A stretch of 64,000 bases of DNA from Arthrobacter sp. Leaf137 (GTDB lineage Bacteria > Actinomycetota > Actinomycetes > Actinomycetales > Micrococcaceae), in NCBI RefSeq assembly GCF_001423525.1, contig NZ_LMOI01000012.1, forward strand, positions 252,115-316,114, in the 5' to 3' direction. The notes under the pieces were generated by a model. The model ran no database searches. It was not told the DNA's origin and worked only from the letters and a program-made list of their open reading frames with translations. Shown here one piece after another: positions 8,933 to 18,449 of the stretch. The stretch's first letter is position 1; every line of letters begins with the position of its first letter. The translations under genes and the position numbers were made by a program.

Positions 8933-9769
8933 GTGGCACTGAAGCGGGCCCGTAAAGCCAACCCCGAGGGGCGGATGTCCCTCTGGGACCACCTCAAGGA
9001 GCTGAAGAACCGGCTCATCAAGTCGGCGATCGGTGTCGTCATCGGGGGCATCGGCGGCTGGATACTTTACGATCCGCTGCTGAAGGCCCTGGCAGAGCCC
9101 GTCAACCGCATTTCCGATCAGACCGGCGGGCTCGCCGCCATCAACTTCGGCAGCATCGCGTCGCCGTTCGACTTCAAGCTCCAGATGTCGCTCCTCATCG
9201 GCGTGGTCATCTCCAGCCCCATCTGGATCTACCAGCTGTGGGCTTTCATCACCCCGGGCCTGACGTCGAAGGAGCGCCGCTACACGCTGGGCTACATGGC
9301 TGCGGCGGTTCCGCTGTTCCTTGCCGGGATCTGGGCCGGTTGGCTGGTGGTACCCCAGGTGGTCCATGCGCTGACACAGTTCACACCCGAAGGCTCATCC
9401 AGCGTCATTGACGCGCGGACCTACATCGAGTTCGTTACGCGCATGGTCCTGGTCCTGGGTATAGCTTTCCTGGTGCCCGTCGTACTGGTGGGCGTCAACA
9501 TGGCCGGCATCCTGTCCGGACGCACCATCCTCAAAGCCTGGCGCATCACAGTCTTCCTGGTCTTCGTGCTGGCGGCCATCGCGGCGCCCGGCGCCGATGC
9601 CATTTCCATGTTCATGCTCGCGGGGCCATTGCTGGTGCTGTTCTTCGCAGCGATCGGCGTCTGCCTCATGAACGACAAACGCCGTGCGCGCCGCGAGTCG
9701 AAGGCAGCTGCCGAAACGGAAGCCACCGCAGACGTCGCAACCCCCAGCAGTGAACTGGGGAACCTCTAA
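8933..9769 (+). CDS. tatC: Sec-independent protein translocase subunit TatC
   Basis: TatC is the receptor for twin-arginine signal peptides. The 278-residue protein has the conserved N-terminal cytoplasmic MSLWDHLKELKNRLIKS motif, six predicted transmembrane segments and the periplasmic FITPGLTSKERRYT motif (ITPGL...E). It ends in a charged cytoplasmic tail (KRRARRESKAAAETEATADVA). The start is GTG 8933, directly behind tatA. Confidence 0.96.
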   Translation: MALKRARKANPEGRMSLWDHLKELKNRLIKSAIGVVIGGIGGWILYDPLLKALAEPVNRISDQTGGLAAINFGSIASPFDFKLQMSLLIGVVISSPIWIYQLWAFITPGLTSKERRYTLGYMAAAVPLFLAGIWAGWLVVPQVVHALTQFTPEGSSSVIDARTYIEFVTRMVLVLGIAFLVPVVLVGVNMAGILSGRTILKAWRITVFLVFVLAAIAAPGADAISMFMLAGPLLVLFFAAIGVCLMNDKRRARRESKAAAETEATADVATPSSELGNL

Positions 9770-9789
9770 GCTCCCATTAGGCTTGGTGT

Positions 9790-12744
9790 ATGTCCTCCAA
9801 TACCGGGCCGTTCTCCACAGGCCCAACCACCAGCGGACCGTTCTCGCCGGGGCCGGGTGACGATGTCGAAGAACCCTCACCCGCCGAAAGGTACCGGGCC
9901 AGCGCGGAGCGGCGCGCGGAGGCCGCCACGGACCTCGGTGCCTTCATCCAGACCCTCGACTTCGAACTCGACGACTTCCAGCGGCAGGCGTGCCGGTCCC
10001 TTGAAGGGGGCAAGGGCGTCCTGGTGGCCGCTCCGACGGGTGCAGGTAAGACCATCGTCGGGGAATTCGCCATCTACCTGGCACTCAAGCGTGGCCTCAA
10101 GGCCTTTTACACCACCCCCATCAAAGCGCTCAGCAACCAGAAATTCAGCGAACTCGGCGAGAAGTACGGGGCCGAAAATGTCGGCCTGCTGACCGGCGAC
10201 ACCAGCATCAACGGCGAGGCTTCCGTGGTGGTCATGACCACCGAAGTCCTCCGCAACATGCTCTACGCCGATTCCGCCACCCTGGACGACCTGGGGTACG
10301 TCGTCATGGACGAAGTGCACTATTTGGCCGACAGGTTCCGCGGCGCCGTGTGGGAAGAAGTCATCATCCACCTGCCAAGCGAGGTGCAAGTGGTATCCCT
10401 CAGCGCCACGGTGTCCAACGCTGAGGAGTTCGGGGCCTGGCTGGACACTGTCCGCGGTGACACGGACATCATCGTCTCCGAACACCGGCCGGTTCCCCTC
10501 TGGCAACACGTCATGGTGGGCCGGCGGATCATGGACCTGTTCGCCGGGGAAACCACCTTCGACGAAATAGCCCCTGCGGTCGATGCTGCTGAGGATGAAC
10601 AGCCCCAAAACGTCAGCGGCAAAAACCGGAACAAAGACACGAACCGCGGCTTCGACGTCAACCCGGAACTCCTGACCGTGGCCCGCAACGAAGGTCAACA
10701 GGGTTTCCGGAGCCGGCCCGGCCGCGTGCAGCGCGGCCGGCGGGGCAACGACCGGCCGGCGCGCCCTGCCGAACAAACGGGCGTGCGGCGGGCCAGCCGT
10801 CCCCAGGTCATCGCCAGCCTGGACCGGATGGACCTGCTGCCCGCCATCACGTTCATCTTTTCCAGGGCCGGCTGCGACGCCGCAGTGGCCCAGTGTGTTG
10901 CTTCCGGTTTGTGGCTGACCACCGAAAAGGAACAGCGGATCATCGCCGAACGCGTCGATGAGGCCGGCCACGACATTCCGCCGGATGACCTCGACGTCCT
11001 CGGTTTCTGGAGCTGGCGCGACGGGTTGCTCCGCGGATTCGCCGCCCATCACGCCGGGATGCTGCCCACCTTCAAGGAAGTGGTAGAGAAGCTCTTCGCC
11101 GACGGAATGGTCAAGGCCGTCTTCGCCACGGAGACCCTCGCCTTGGGCGTGAACATGCCGGCCCGGTCGGTGGTGCTGGAAAAGCTCGACAAGTTCAACG
11201 GCGAAGCCCACGTGGACATCACCGCCGGCGAGTACACGCAGCTCACCGGACGCGCAGGCCGGCGCGGCATCGACGTCGAGGGCCACGCCGTGGTTCTGTG
11301 GCAGCCGGGAGGGGACCCGACAGCGGTGGCCGGCCTGGCCTCCAGGCGCACTTACCCGCTCAATTCCAGTTTCCGTCCCACGTACAACATGAGCATCAAC
11401 CTCCTGGCCCAGTTCGGCCGCGCCCGGGCCCGGGAAATCCTCGAGTCCTCATTCGCACAGTTCCAGGCGGACCGGTCCGTGGTGGGCCTGGCCAGGCAGG
11501 TGCGCAGCCGTGAGGAGTCCCTTGCGGGCTTCGCCAAATCCATGACCTGCCACCTGGGTGACTTCACTGAATACGCACGGCTGCGCCGCGAACTATCGGA
11601 CGTGGAAAACGCTGCGTCGCGCACCACAACCCGCGCACGCAAGTCCATGAGCGACGACTCCCTGGCCCGCCTCATGCCCGGTGATGTGGTCGATGTTCCC
11701 GGCGGCCGGGCACCCGGACCGGCCATCGTGCTCAGCTCGGACCACAGCAGCAGGGAACCGAGGCCCGCTGTGCTGACCCTCGATAACCAGCTGCGCAGGA
11801 TCGGCACGGACGACCTGGAGGGCCCGATCGCGCCCGTTACCCGGATCCGCATCCCCAAGTCCTTCAATGCCAAGGTCCCCAAGTCGCGCCGCGATCTTGC
11901 GTCCTCGGCCAGGAACGCCTTGCGCGAGAACCGGCCGCCCGCGCCGGGCCACAACCGCAACAACGATTTTGGGCTTGCCACTGCGCTGCCGGACCAGGAG
12001 AAGCGCATTGCCGATCTCCGGCGTGCCCTGCGCGCCCACCCGTGCCACGGGTGCAGCGAACGGGAAGACCACGCCCGCTGGTCCGAGCGCTGGTGGAAGC
12101 TGCGTCGCGAAACGGACAACCTGGTACGCCAGATCCAGGGGCGGACCAATACCATTGCCAAGACTTTTGACCGGGTGTGCGACGTCCTGTCCGCCTACGG
12201 CTACCTCGACGCCTCAACTGACGGGCGGCTGGCCATCAGCCCGGACGGGCAGCGGCTCCGGCGGATCTATGGAGAGAAGGACCTCCTGATTTCCCAGTCG
12301 CTCCGCCTTGGCGCCTTCGGCGACCTGGACGCCGTCGAGGTTGCCGCCCTGGCCAGCGTGCTCGTGTACCAGGCAAAGCGCGAGGACCGCGGATTGCGCC
12401 CCCGGATGCCCAGCGTCTCCCTGGAAACGTCAGTGGACATCGTAGTCCGGGAATGGTCCGCGCTTGAGGACGTCGAAGAAGCGAACAAGCTGCCGCTTAC
12501 TGGTGAGCCCGAACTCGGCCTGGTGTGGCCCATCTACAAGTGGGCCCGTGGGCGCCACCTGCAGGATGTGCTGAGCGGCACCGACCTCGCCGCCGGAGAC
12601 TTCGTCCGCTGGGTCAAGCAGGTGGTGGACCTGTTGGACCAGATCGCCAAGATTCCAGGCCTCGAACCACGGCTCGCCCGGCTGTGCGGCGAGGCAATCA
12701 GCCTGATCCGCCGCGGCGTCGTGGCCTATTCATCTGTCCAGTAA
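9790..12744 (+). CDS. helY: Ski2/Mtr4-like DEAD-box RNA helicase HelY
   Basis: An ATP-dependent superfamily 2 helicase of 984 residues. Motif I APTGAGKT is at 81-88, motif II DEVH at 174-177, motif III SAT at 205-207; TETLALGVNMPAR and QLTGRAGRRG follow in the second RecA domain. A roughly 100-residue Arg/Gly/Asn-rich insert (about 260-340) splits the helicase core, and the C-terminal DSHCT-type helical domain ends the protein. Placement right after tatAC is the same as helY in Mycobacterium tuberculosis. It probably acts in RNA metabolism, but no partner is visible in the window. Confidence 0.92.
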   Translation: MSSNTGPFSTGPTTSGPFSPGPGDDVEEPSPAERYRASAERRAEAATDLGAFIQTLDFELDDFQRQACRSLEGGKGVLVAAPTGAGKTIVGEFAIYLALKRGLKAFYTTPIKALSNQKFSELGEKYGAENVGLLTGDTSINGEASVVVMTTEVLRNMLYADSATLDDLGYVVMDEVHYLADRFRGAVWEEVIIHLPSEVQVVSLSATVSNAEEFGAWLDTVRGDTDIIVSEHRPVPLWQHVMVGRRIMDLFAGETTFDEIAPAVDAAEDEQPQNVSGKNRNKDTNRGFDVNPELLTVARNEGQQGFRSRPGRVQRGRRGNDRPARPAEQTGVRRASRPQVIASLDRMDLLPAITFIFSRAGCDAAVAQCVASGLWLTTEKEQRIIAERVDEAGHDIPPDDLDVLGFWSWRDGLLRGFAAHHAGMLPTFKEVVEKLFADGMVKAVFATETLALGVNMPARSVVLEKLDKFNGEAHVDITAGEYTQLTGRAGRRGIDVEGHAVVLWQPGGDPTAVAGLASRRTYPLNSSFRPTYNMSINLLAQFGRARAREILESSFAQFQADRSVVGLARQVRSREESLAGFAKSMTCHLGDFTEYARLRRELSDVENAASRTTTRARKSMSDDSLARLMPGDVVDVPGGRAPGPAIVLSSDHSSREPRPAVLTLDNQLRRIGTDDLEGPIAPVTRIRIPKSFNAKVPKSRRDLASSARNALRENRPPAPGHNRNNDFGLATALPDQEKRIADLRRALRAHPCHGCSEREDHARWSERWWKLRRETDNLVRQIQGRTNTIAKTFDRVCDVLSAYGYLDASTDGRLAISPDGQRLRRIYGEKDLLISQSLRLGAFGDLDAVEVAALASVLVYQAKREDRGLRPRMPSVSLETSVDIVVREWSALEDVEEANKLPLTGEPELGLVWPIYKWARGRHLQDVLSGTDLAAGDFVRWVKQVVDLLDQIAKIPGLEPRLARLCGEAISLIRRGVVAYSSVQ

Positions 12745-12762
12745 ACGTACCGCCTGCCCCAT

Positions 12763-12785
12763 CGTGCCGGGACTGTTCCGGCACG
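12763..12785. other. Intergenic inverted repeat after helY
   Basis: CGTGCCGG and CCGGCACG form an 8-base perfect stem with a 7-base loop. No T-run follows, so it is a weak or factor-dependent terminator at best; the amidohydrolase gene begins 25 bases downstream. Confidence 0.35.
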
Positions 12786-12810
12786 CCCCTATGCGAGGAG
12801 CCTTTCGCCA

Positions 12811-14466
12811 ATGACCACGTCCGGTCCAGAGTCCAATTCCCGTTCCAAGGCAGTGCTCTACCGCAACGGATCCGTCTACACCGCGGCCGATCCGTTCGCC
12901 ACGGCCATGTTGGTGGACGGCGATACCGTGGCTTGGGTGGGGTCCGAGCAGGCGGCGTCCTCCATTGCTGATTCAACGATGGACATCATCGACCTGCGGG
13001 GCGCCCTTGTCACGCCGGGGTTTGTGGATTCACATGCGCACCTTACGGAAACCGGCATTGCCCTCGACTCCCTGAAGCTTGCATCCGTGAACTCCGCCCG
13101 GGAACTGCTGGACGCCGTTGCTTCGGCCAGCGGCAGCGGGCCCGTCCTGGGTCATGGCTGGGATGAAACACGATGGACGGACGCCACGCTGCCCACCGCG
13201 GACGAACTGGACCGGGCGGCCGGCGGCCGGTCCGTTTACCTGTCGCGCGTGGACGTCCACTCTGCGCTGGTCTCGGGTGCCCTGGCACGGGAGCCTGGCC
13301 TGCAGGACGCAGAGGGGTACGACGGCGGTGCGAGAGTCTCGCGCGCGGCCCATGCGGCTGCCAGGCGGTCCGCGCGCCGCTTACCCGCCGACGTCCTTCG
13401 CGGATACCAGGCGAAGGCCCTGGCAGAGGCGGCAGCGAATGGCTACGTGGCCCTGGCCGAGATGGGTGCCCCGCACATTGGTGGCGCGGATGACTTGCGT
13501 CTTGCGGCCGCGTGGAACACCGAGGGTTCCGGAAGGCCTGCACAACCGGAAATCCTGCCCTACTGGGGCGAGCTGGCCGCAACCGAGGAACAGGCACGCA
13601 GCCTTGTTTCGCAGTTTGGCTTCGATATCCGCGGCTTGGCAGGTGACCTCAACATTGATGGTTCGATCGGTTCACGCACCGCAGCCCTGCGCGCCGGCTA
13701 CAGTGACGCCCCCGAGGAGCGTGGCAGCCTGTACCTGGGCGTTCAGGAAGCTGCGGCGCACCTGGCAGCCTGCTCGCTGGCCGGCATCCAGGGCGGGTTC
13801 CATGTCATAGGCGACGCAGGCCTGGATACGGCACTCGCTGCGCTGGACCTGGCGGCGGAACAGGTAGGGGAGCAGCGCGTGCGCGCGGCAGGCCACCGCT
13901 TTGAACATGTGGAAATGACGGACGCCGATGCGGTAGCCCGGCTTGCCAAATATTCGGTGACCGTCAGCGCCCAGCCGGCATTCGATGCCGCGTGGGGCGG
14001 ATCAGGCGGCCTGTATGGCCAGCGCCTGGGGGAGCGGAGCGGGTCCATGAACCAGTTCGCCGCCCTGTACTCCGCAGGTGTGCCCGTATGCTTCGGCAGT
14101 GACAGCCCGGTGACTCCGCTCCGCCCCTGGTCGAGCGTGCGTGCATGCCTGGAACACCACAACGACGGTCAGCGCATCTCCGCCCGGGCCGCGTTCCTGG
14201 GGCATACCCGAGCCGGCTGGCGGGCCGCCAAGTACTCCGACCCCATGGCCGGACAGCTGGTACCGGGAGCGCCGGCAAGCCTTGCCGTGTGGGAGGTCGA
14301 AGAGCTGATGGTCCAGGTGGCCGACGGCCGCGTCCAGTCCTGGAGCACCGATCCCCGGGCGCGCACACCGCTGCTGCCCGCCCTGGACACCGGATCCGAC
14401 CCCGCCTGCCTGCAGACGGTGCGGAACGGCGTCGAACTGTTCGCAAGCCCGGCCTTGCGATCCTGA
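12811..14466 (+). CDS. Amidohydrolase family protein (YtcJ-like)
   Basis: A 551-residue metal-dependent hydrolase of the amidohydrolase superfamily. The N-terminal beta-sandwich is followed by GFVDSHAHL (metal-binding HxH) at about 70, a catalytic-barrel His in [17 protein letters not shown], and [13 protein letters not shown] with the late Asp. This arrangement resembles the YtcJ/exoenzyme-regulatory group, whose substrates are mostly unknown. The start ATG 12811 has GAGGAG upstream. Neighbours (helY and a mannosyltransferase) give no hint of the substrate. Confidence 0.85.
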   Translation: MTTSGPESNSRSKAVLYRNGSVYTAADPFATAMLVDGDTVAWVGSEQAASSIADSTMDIIDLRGALVTPGFVDSHAHLTETGIALDSLKLASVNSARELLDAVASASGSGPVLGHGWDETRWTDATLPTADELDRAAGGRSVYLSRVDVHSALVSGALAREPGLQDAEGYDGGARVSRAAHAAARRSARRLPADVLRGYQAKALAEAAANGYVALAEMGAPHIGGADDLRLAAAWNTEGSGRPAQPEILPYWGELAATEEQARSLVSQFGFDIRGLAGDLNIDGSIGSRTAALRAGYSDAPEERGSLYLGVQEAAAHLAACSLAGIQGGFHVIGDAGLDTALAALDLAAEQVGEQRVRAAGHRFEHVEMTDADAVARLAKYSVTVSAQPAFDAAWGGSGGLYGQRLGERSGSMNQFAALYSAGVPVCFGSDSPVTPLRPWSSVRACLEHHNDGQRISARAAFLGHTRAGWRAAKYSDPMAGQLVPGAPASLAVWEVEELMVQVADGRVQSWSTDPRARTPLLPALDTGSDPACLQTVRNGVELFASPALRS

Positions 14467-14558
14467 CCCAGCCACCCGTCCTATACTTGGTAGTTGCGCC
14501 AACAGGCAGCTTGCTTGCCGGCCGGTGCACCGACCGCTCCCACCAGGAAAGGCCCTCT

Positions 14559-15299
14559 GTGCGCGTCCTTACGATCATCCCCACCTACAACGAACTGGAA
14601 TCGCTGCCCAAGACGCTCCAGCGCCTTCGGACCGCCGTGCCGGCGTCGGATGTGCTGGTAGTGGATGACAACAGCCCCGATGGCACCGGCCAGCTGGCCG
14701 ACGCCAAAGCGGCCGAAGATTCCCAGGTCCACGTCCTGCACCGAAAGGGCAAGGAAGGACTCGGCGCCGCCTACATCGCCGGGTTCAAGTGGGGACTCGA
14801 CGCCGGCTACGACGTGCTTGTGGAGATGGACGCCGACGGCTCCCACCAGCCCGAACAGCTTCCCCAGCTGCTTGAGGCCGTGGAGCAGGGCGCAGACCTG
14901 GCCATGGGGTCGCGCTGGGTTCCCGGCGGGAGCGTGGTCAACTGGCCGCTGTACCGCCAGGCCATTTCACGGGTGGGCAGCACGTACGCCCGCCTGATGC
15001 TGGGCCTGAAGATCAAGGACGTCACCGGCGGCTACCGCGCCTTCCGCAGGTCCACCCTCGAGAAGCTCAACCTGGACCAGGTGGATTCCGTGGGCTACGG
15101 TTTCCAGGTGGACCTGGCCTGGCGCGTGGCGCGGATGGGCCTGCGCATCGAGGAACGCCCCATCACGTTCGTGGAACGTGAACTGGGCGCTTCGAAGATG
15201 AGCGGCAATATCGTTGTCGAGGCCATGATCAACGTCACCAAATGGGGCCTGGCCGCCCGCTGGAACACCCTCACCCGCAAGGCCGCGGCGAAGCGGTAG
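14559..15299 (+). CDS. Polyprenol monophosphomannose synthase
   Basis: A GT2 family dolichol-phosphate-mannose-synthase-like enzyme of 246 residues that would transfer mannose from GDP-mannose to polyprenyl phosphate on the cytoplasmic face of the membrane. Visible signatures are [21 protein letters not shown], the DAD motif in [21 protein letters not shown], and [12 protein letters not shown]. It corresponds to the catalytic domain of mycobacterial Ppm1 without the Lnt-like acyltransferase domain and without a C-terminal membrane anchor. I chose the GTG at 14559 with AGGAAAGG upstream; longer frames overlap the amidohydrolase. Confidence 0.92.
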   Translation: MRVLTIIPTYNELESLPKTLQRLRTAVPASDVLVVDDNSPDGTGQLADAKAAEDSQVHVLHRKGKEGLGAAYIAGFKWGLDAGYDVLVEMDADGSHQPEQLPQLLEAVEQGADLAMGSRWVPGGSVVNWPLYRQAISRVGSTYARLMLGLKIKDVTGGYRAFRRSTLEKLNLDQVDSVGYGFQVDLAWRVARMGLRIEERPITFVERELGASKMSGNIVVEAMINVTKWGLAARWNTLTRKAAAKR

Positions 15300-15320
15300 A
15301 TTCCGGCCACCTGCAGCAGA

Positions 15321-15361
15321 AAAGGAACTGCCCCGGCACCATGTGCCGGGGCAGTTCCTTT
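15321..15361. terminator. Bidirectional terminator between ppm1-like gene and rbpA
   Basis: A perfect 19-base stem (left arm 15321-15339, right arm 15343-15361) with a three-base CAT loop; the outer arms are AAAGG and CCTTT, giving short T-runs in both directions. It serves the convergent gene ends at 15299 and 15381. Confidence 0.85.
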
Positions 15362-15380
15362 ACGTTGTGGCTGGCGGAGC

Positions 15381-15728
15381 CTAGGCCGAGCGGCGCTCTC
15401 CGCGGCGTTCGCGCAGGATGGTCAGCCGGTCTTCCAGGATCTGTTCCAGCTCCGGCAGGGAGCGGCGTTCCAGGAGCATGTCCCAGTGCGTGCGTACTGC
15501 TTTGTCATTGCTGGTATCGGGGCGTTCGCCGTCGACCAGCAGCGCTTCCTTGCCGGTCTTGGAAACCCACACCGGCGGGATCTCTGCTTCGGAGGAGAAA
15601 GTGACGAAGACCTGCTCGCCGTCCTCGCAACGGTATTCGACACGCTGGCGCGGAGCCGGCTCGACGCCTGACTCTGTCTCCATGCTCTGCGCGCCAAGGC
15701 GCATACCCCGCAGGCTGCGATCGCTCAT
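15381..15728 (-). CDS. rbpA: RNA polymerase-binding protein RbpA
   Basis: RbpA binds actinobacterial RNA polymerase and group 1/2 sigma factors and stabilises the open complex. The 115-residue protein begins MSDRSLRGMRLGAQSMETE, has the central beta core (VEYRCEDGEQVFVTFSSEAEIPPVWVSK) and the conserved sigma-interaction segment RTHWDMLLERRSLPELEQILEDRL with a basic tail. Only one Cys is present, so no zinc knuckle is expected. The RBS GAGGGAG lies upstream of the ATG. Two promoters are recognisable within 190 bases upstream. Confidence 0.95.
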   Translation of the reverse strand: MSDRSLRGMRLGAQSMETESGVEPAPRQRVEYRCEDGEQVFVTFSSEAEIPPVWVSKTGKEALLVDGERPDTSNDKAVRTHWDMLLERRSLPELEQILEDRLTILRERRGERRSA

Positions 15729-15830
15729 GATTTCTCCCTCTGGTCGGTTCGCGGAATGGAAACCCGCGCTAGCCGGCAGCGTCGAGACGCCGCCGGACTA
15801 CTGTGTGCTCTGTGCTGCATCATAAGATTC

Positions 15831-15856
15831 AACGCATTCCGAAGCTTTGTTGTTCC
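15831..15856 (-). promoter_or_regulatory. SigR/SigH-type promoter of rbpA
   Basis: On the - strand GGAAC (15852-15856) is followed by exactly 18 bases and then GTT (15831-15833), matching the thiol-stress ECF consensus GGAAY-N18/19-GTT. rbpA is a known SigR target in Streptomyces coelicolor, which supports the call. The predicted transcript has a leader of about 95 bases. Confidence 0.65.
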
Positions 15857-15887
15857 AGCGGAACAATACCTGCCGGACAAATACCCC

Positions 15888-15917
15888 ATTATACGGGCTG
15901 CAGACACGTGGGTCCAA
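15888..15917 (-). promoter_or_regulatory. Housekeeping promoter of rbpA
   Basis: On the - strand TTGGAC (15912-15917) is followed by an 18-base spacer and a perfect TATAAT (15888-15893). This is the most canonical primary sigma promoter I see in the window, lying about 35 bases upstream of the SigR-like promoter and just beyond the terminator of the preceding operon. Confidence 0.7.
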
Positions 15918-15920
15918 AAC

Positions 15921-15952
15921 AAGGGGAGGAACCCGCGAAGGCTCCTCCCCTT
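15921..15952 (-). terminator. Terminator of the nfeD/band-7 operon
   Basis: AAGGGGAGGA (15921-15930) pairs with TCCTCCCCTT (15943-15952); in the - strand direction it is followed by TTGTTTTGG. It lies 30 bases after the band-7 stop codon and upstream of the rbpA promoters. Confidence 0.75.
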
Positions 15953-15982
15953 GCCGATAGGGCTGTGATGCCCCTGAACTGA

Positions 15983-16930
15983 TCAGGGTTCAGATGTCTT
16001 GGCCGCTGTTTGGTCGAACAGGCCGCCCGCTGCTGCAGGGTCCGGGTTGGTTCCGCCCAAGGCGCTCCCGATGCCCTTGAGCGCCTCGCCAACTTCACTG
16101 GGGATGATCCACAGCTTGTTGGACGTGCCTTCTGCCAGCTTCGGCAGGGTCTGGAGGTACTGGTAAGCCAGAAGCTTCTGGTCCGGGTTGCCCTTATGGA
16201 TTGCGTCGAAGACCTTCTGGATGGCCTGGGACTCACCATCCGCCCGGAGGATGGCCGCCTTGGCCTCACCTTCGGCCTTGAGGATGGCGGCCTGACGCTG
16301 CCCTTCAGCGGTCAGGATTGCTGACTGCTTGGTGCCTTCAGCCGTGAGGATGGCCGCCCGGCGGTCGCGCTCGGCGCGCATCTGCTTTTCCATGGAGTCC
16401 TGGATGGAGTGCGGCGGATCGATGGCCTTGAGTTCCACCCGGGAAACCCTGATGCCCCAACGGCCGGTGGCCTCGTCCAGCACGCCCCGGAGCTGTCCGT
16501 TGATCTGGTCGCGGGAGGTCAGCGCCTCCTCCAGGTTGAGTCCGCCCACGACGTTACGCAGGGTGGTGGTGGTGAGCTGTTCCACAGCCTGGATGTAGTT
16601 GGCGATCTCGTAGGTGGCAGCCCGTGCGTCGGTGACCTGGAAGTAGACCACGGTGTCGATGCTGACCACGAGGTTGTCCTCGGTGATAACCGGCTGGGGA
16701 GGGAACGAGACGACCTGTTCGCGGAGGTCCAGCAGGGGCAGGAGGCGGTCCACGAACGGAATGAGGATGGTGAGCCCCGGGTTGAGCGTCCGCTGGTACT
16801 TGCCCAGGCGCTCCACGACACCCGCCCGGGCCTGCGGAACGATGCGGACCGACCGCACCAGGACGATGATCACAAAGATGATCAGTACTACCAGCACGAC
16901 GGCCAAGGCGGCACTGCCTGCGTTATCCAT
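15983..16930 (-). CDS. SPFH/band-7 domain membrane protein (stomatin/QmcA-like)
   Basis: A 315-residue membrane-anchored scaffold. Residues about 5-27 form a transmembrane helix (LAVVLVVLIIFVIIVLV); the SPFH domain follows (RIVPQARAGVVERLGKYQRTLNPGLTILIPF, then DARAATYEIANY). Residues about 195-245 contain alanine-rich EGxxQ/AAIL repeats typical of the stomatin coiled coil. Its partner NfeD is encoded 33 bases upstream, the standard pairing in which NfeD is thought to modulate the SPFH oligomer. Exact role unknown; membrane microdomain organisation is likely. Confidence 0.93.
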   Translation of the reverse strand: MDNAGSAALAVVLVVLIIFVIIVLVRSVRIVPQARAGVVERLGKYQRTLNPGLTILIPFVDRLLPLLDLREQVVSFPPQPVITEDNLVVSIDTVVYFQVTDARAATYEIANYIQAVEQLTTTTLRNVVGGLNLEEALTSRDQINGQLRGVLDEATGRWGIRVSRVELKAIDPPHSIQDSMEKQMRAERDRRAAILTAEGTKQSAILTAEGQRQAAILKAEGEAKAAILRADGESQAIQKVFDAIHKGNPDQKLLAYQYLQTLPKLAEGTSNKLWIIPSEVGEALKGIGSALGGTNPDPAAAGGLFDQTAAKTSEP

Positions 16931-16963
16931 ACATTTCCTTCTTCCCCAATTGATAAAGCTGTG

Positions 16964-17428
16964 TCAGGTACGGTCTTCGGCCGGAGGCGGCGCCGACACT
17001 ACGGCGGTGGCGCCGTCAATGGCTGCGACGACCACCATCTGCCCGGCAGAGAGGATGCCGGCCGCGGAGCGTGCGCTCCAGATGTCGCCGCCAATCTTCA
17101 CCAGGCCGCCATCCGATGTCACCGCCTCCATGACTACGGCATGCTCACCGATGAGACGGTCCACATTTGTCCGCTGCTCGGCGGGGCCCTTCTTCAGGTG
17201 GGACAGGGCAACGGGCCGGACGAAGGCGACCATGAGCAAGGAGACAATGCAGAAGATGACGATCTGCAGCCACGGGTCTGCGCCGGCGAAATCGGACACC
17301 AGGGCAGCCAGTGCACCGCCGCCCAGCATGATGAAGAACAGGTCGAGGGTGATCATTTCGACCACCGCGAACGCCAGGAATGCGGTCAGCCACACGGCCC
17401 ACCAGTTTTCACCCAACCACTCGAACAC
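16964..17428 (-). CDS. NfeD family membrane protein
   Basis: A 154-residue NfeD1b-type protein lacking the protease domain. The N-terminal half has three hydrophobic segments (WAVWLTAFLAFAVVEMITLDLFFIMLGGGALAALV and LQIVIFCIVSLLMVAFV); the C-terminal approximately 65 residues form the soluble OB-fold (IGEHAVVMEAVTSDGGLVKIGGDIWSAR). It is co-directional with the band-7 gene. The start is GTG 17428 (MFEWLGENWW). Confidence 0.92.
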   Translation of the reverse strand: MFEWLGENWWAVWLTAFLAFAVVEMITLDLFFIMLGGGALAALVSDFAGADPWLQIVIFCIVSLLMVAFVRPVALSHLKKGPAEQRTNVDRLIGEHAVVMEAVTSDGGLVKIGGDIWSARSAAGILSAGQMVVVAAIDGATAVVSAPPPAEDRT

Positions 17429-17552
17429 TGTGTTCCCCCTTCGTTACAAGGTCCTGACGCGGACCTTTGAGTAACTGTGACTTCCATCCTAGTCGGGCAC
17501 CACAGGCGGGGTGCGGGCCCGAAGTGGAAGACCGGGGATAGTGGCCAAGTCG

Positions 17553-18431
17553 TTACAGGCGGCTCTTTGGCCGGTACACCAGCACCTTGAACTTCGCGTC
17601 AGCTGCCAAGGGCTCGGGGCTGCTGCCCAAGCGGTCTGCGATGGCGTCGCGGCCCTGGTGGTGCCCGGCGGGTCCCATGAAGGCCAGGTCGGCGGCTTCC
17701 CGGCGGGTGAGGGACAGCGGAATATCGACGTCGGTAGCCGACTCTGCGTCAAAGTGCTCTGCCATGGCGGAGGCCAGGCGGGAGTCCTTGCCTTCCTCGA
17801 TCCCCAGCATGCCGGTCAGCGCGGCAAGGGTGGACAGGTGCCCGGCCCGTGGTGTGACAACCACAAGGCGGCCGTGCGGCCGGAGGACGCGGGCGAACTC
17901 CGCCGGGTTCCTCGGGGCGAAAATGACCGTCACCGCGTCCACCGACCCATCGGCCAGGGGAATGCGCTTCCACACGTCCCAGACGAGGTTGACGGCCTCC
18001 GGGTTGAGCCGCGCCGCCCGCCGCAGGGCAAACTTCGAGATGTCGAGCCCCACAGCGTTCACCGTCCGGCCCTGCGCCGCTGCAGCGTCCAGGACGGCCC
18101 TCAAATAGTGGCCGGTACCTGTACCGGCATCCAGGACGGCTGCATGTTCGCTGGACAGGCAAGGTACGACGGCGGCTGCCACCTCGCCTGCCAGCGGTGC
18201 GTAGTGTCCCGTTCCAAGGAAGGTGCAACGGGCGTCGGCCATCGCAGCCGTGTCCGCCTCAAAGGATGTGCCCTTGCCCACCAGCATGTTGAAGTATCCC
18301 TGCCGTGCCGCGTCGAAGCTGTGCCCGGAACCGCACGCCATTCGGGCAGGTCCCGAGGCGCGGGTATCGGCCGCCGCCAACGGCTTCAAACAGAGGGGGC
18401 ATAGCAGCGGCAGGTCATTGGGAAGGGGCAT
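17553..18431 (-). CDS. 23S rRNA (guanine-N1)-methyltransferase, RlmA family
   Basis: A 292-residue SAM methyltransferase of the RlmA/TlrB family, which methylates G745 or G748 of 23S rRNA hairpin 35. An N-terminal zinc-binding segment (CPLC at 11-14, then C and H in MACGSGHSFD) precedes GYFNMLVGKG, and the Rossmann SAM motif is VLDAGTGTGHYLRAV. Gram-positive members modify G748 and can contribute to tylosin resistance; the substrate nucleotide cannot be settled from sequence. It follows peptide deformylase in the same direction by 18 bases. Confidence 0.85.
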   Translation of the reverse strand: MPLPNDLPLLCPLCLKPLAAADTRASGPARMACGSGHSFDAARQGYFNMLVGKGTSFEADTAAMADARCTFLGTGHYAPLAGEVAAAVVPCLSSEHAAVLDAGTGTGHYLRAVLDAAAAQGRTVNAVGLDISKFALRRAARLNPEAVNLVWDVWKRIPLADGSVDAVTVIFAPRNPAEFARVLRPHGRLVVVTPRAGHLSTLAALTGMLGIEEGKDSRLASAMAEHFDAESATDVDIPLSLTRREAADLAFMGPAGHHQGRDAIADRLGSSPEPLAADAKFKVLVYRPKSRL

Positions 18432-18449
18432 GGCCTCTATCTTAAGCGG

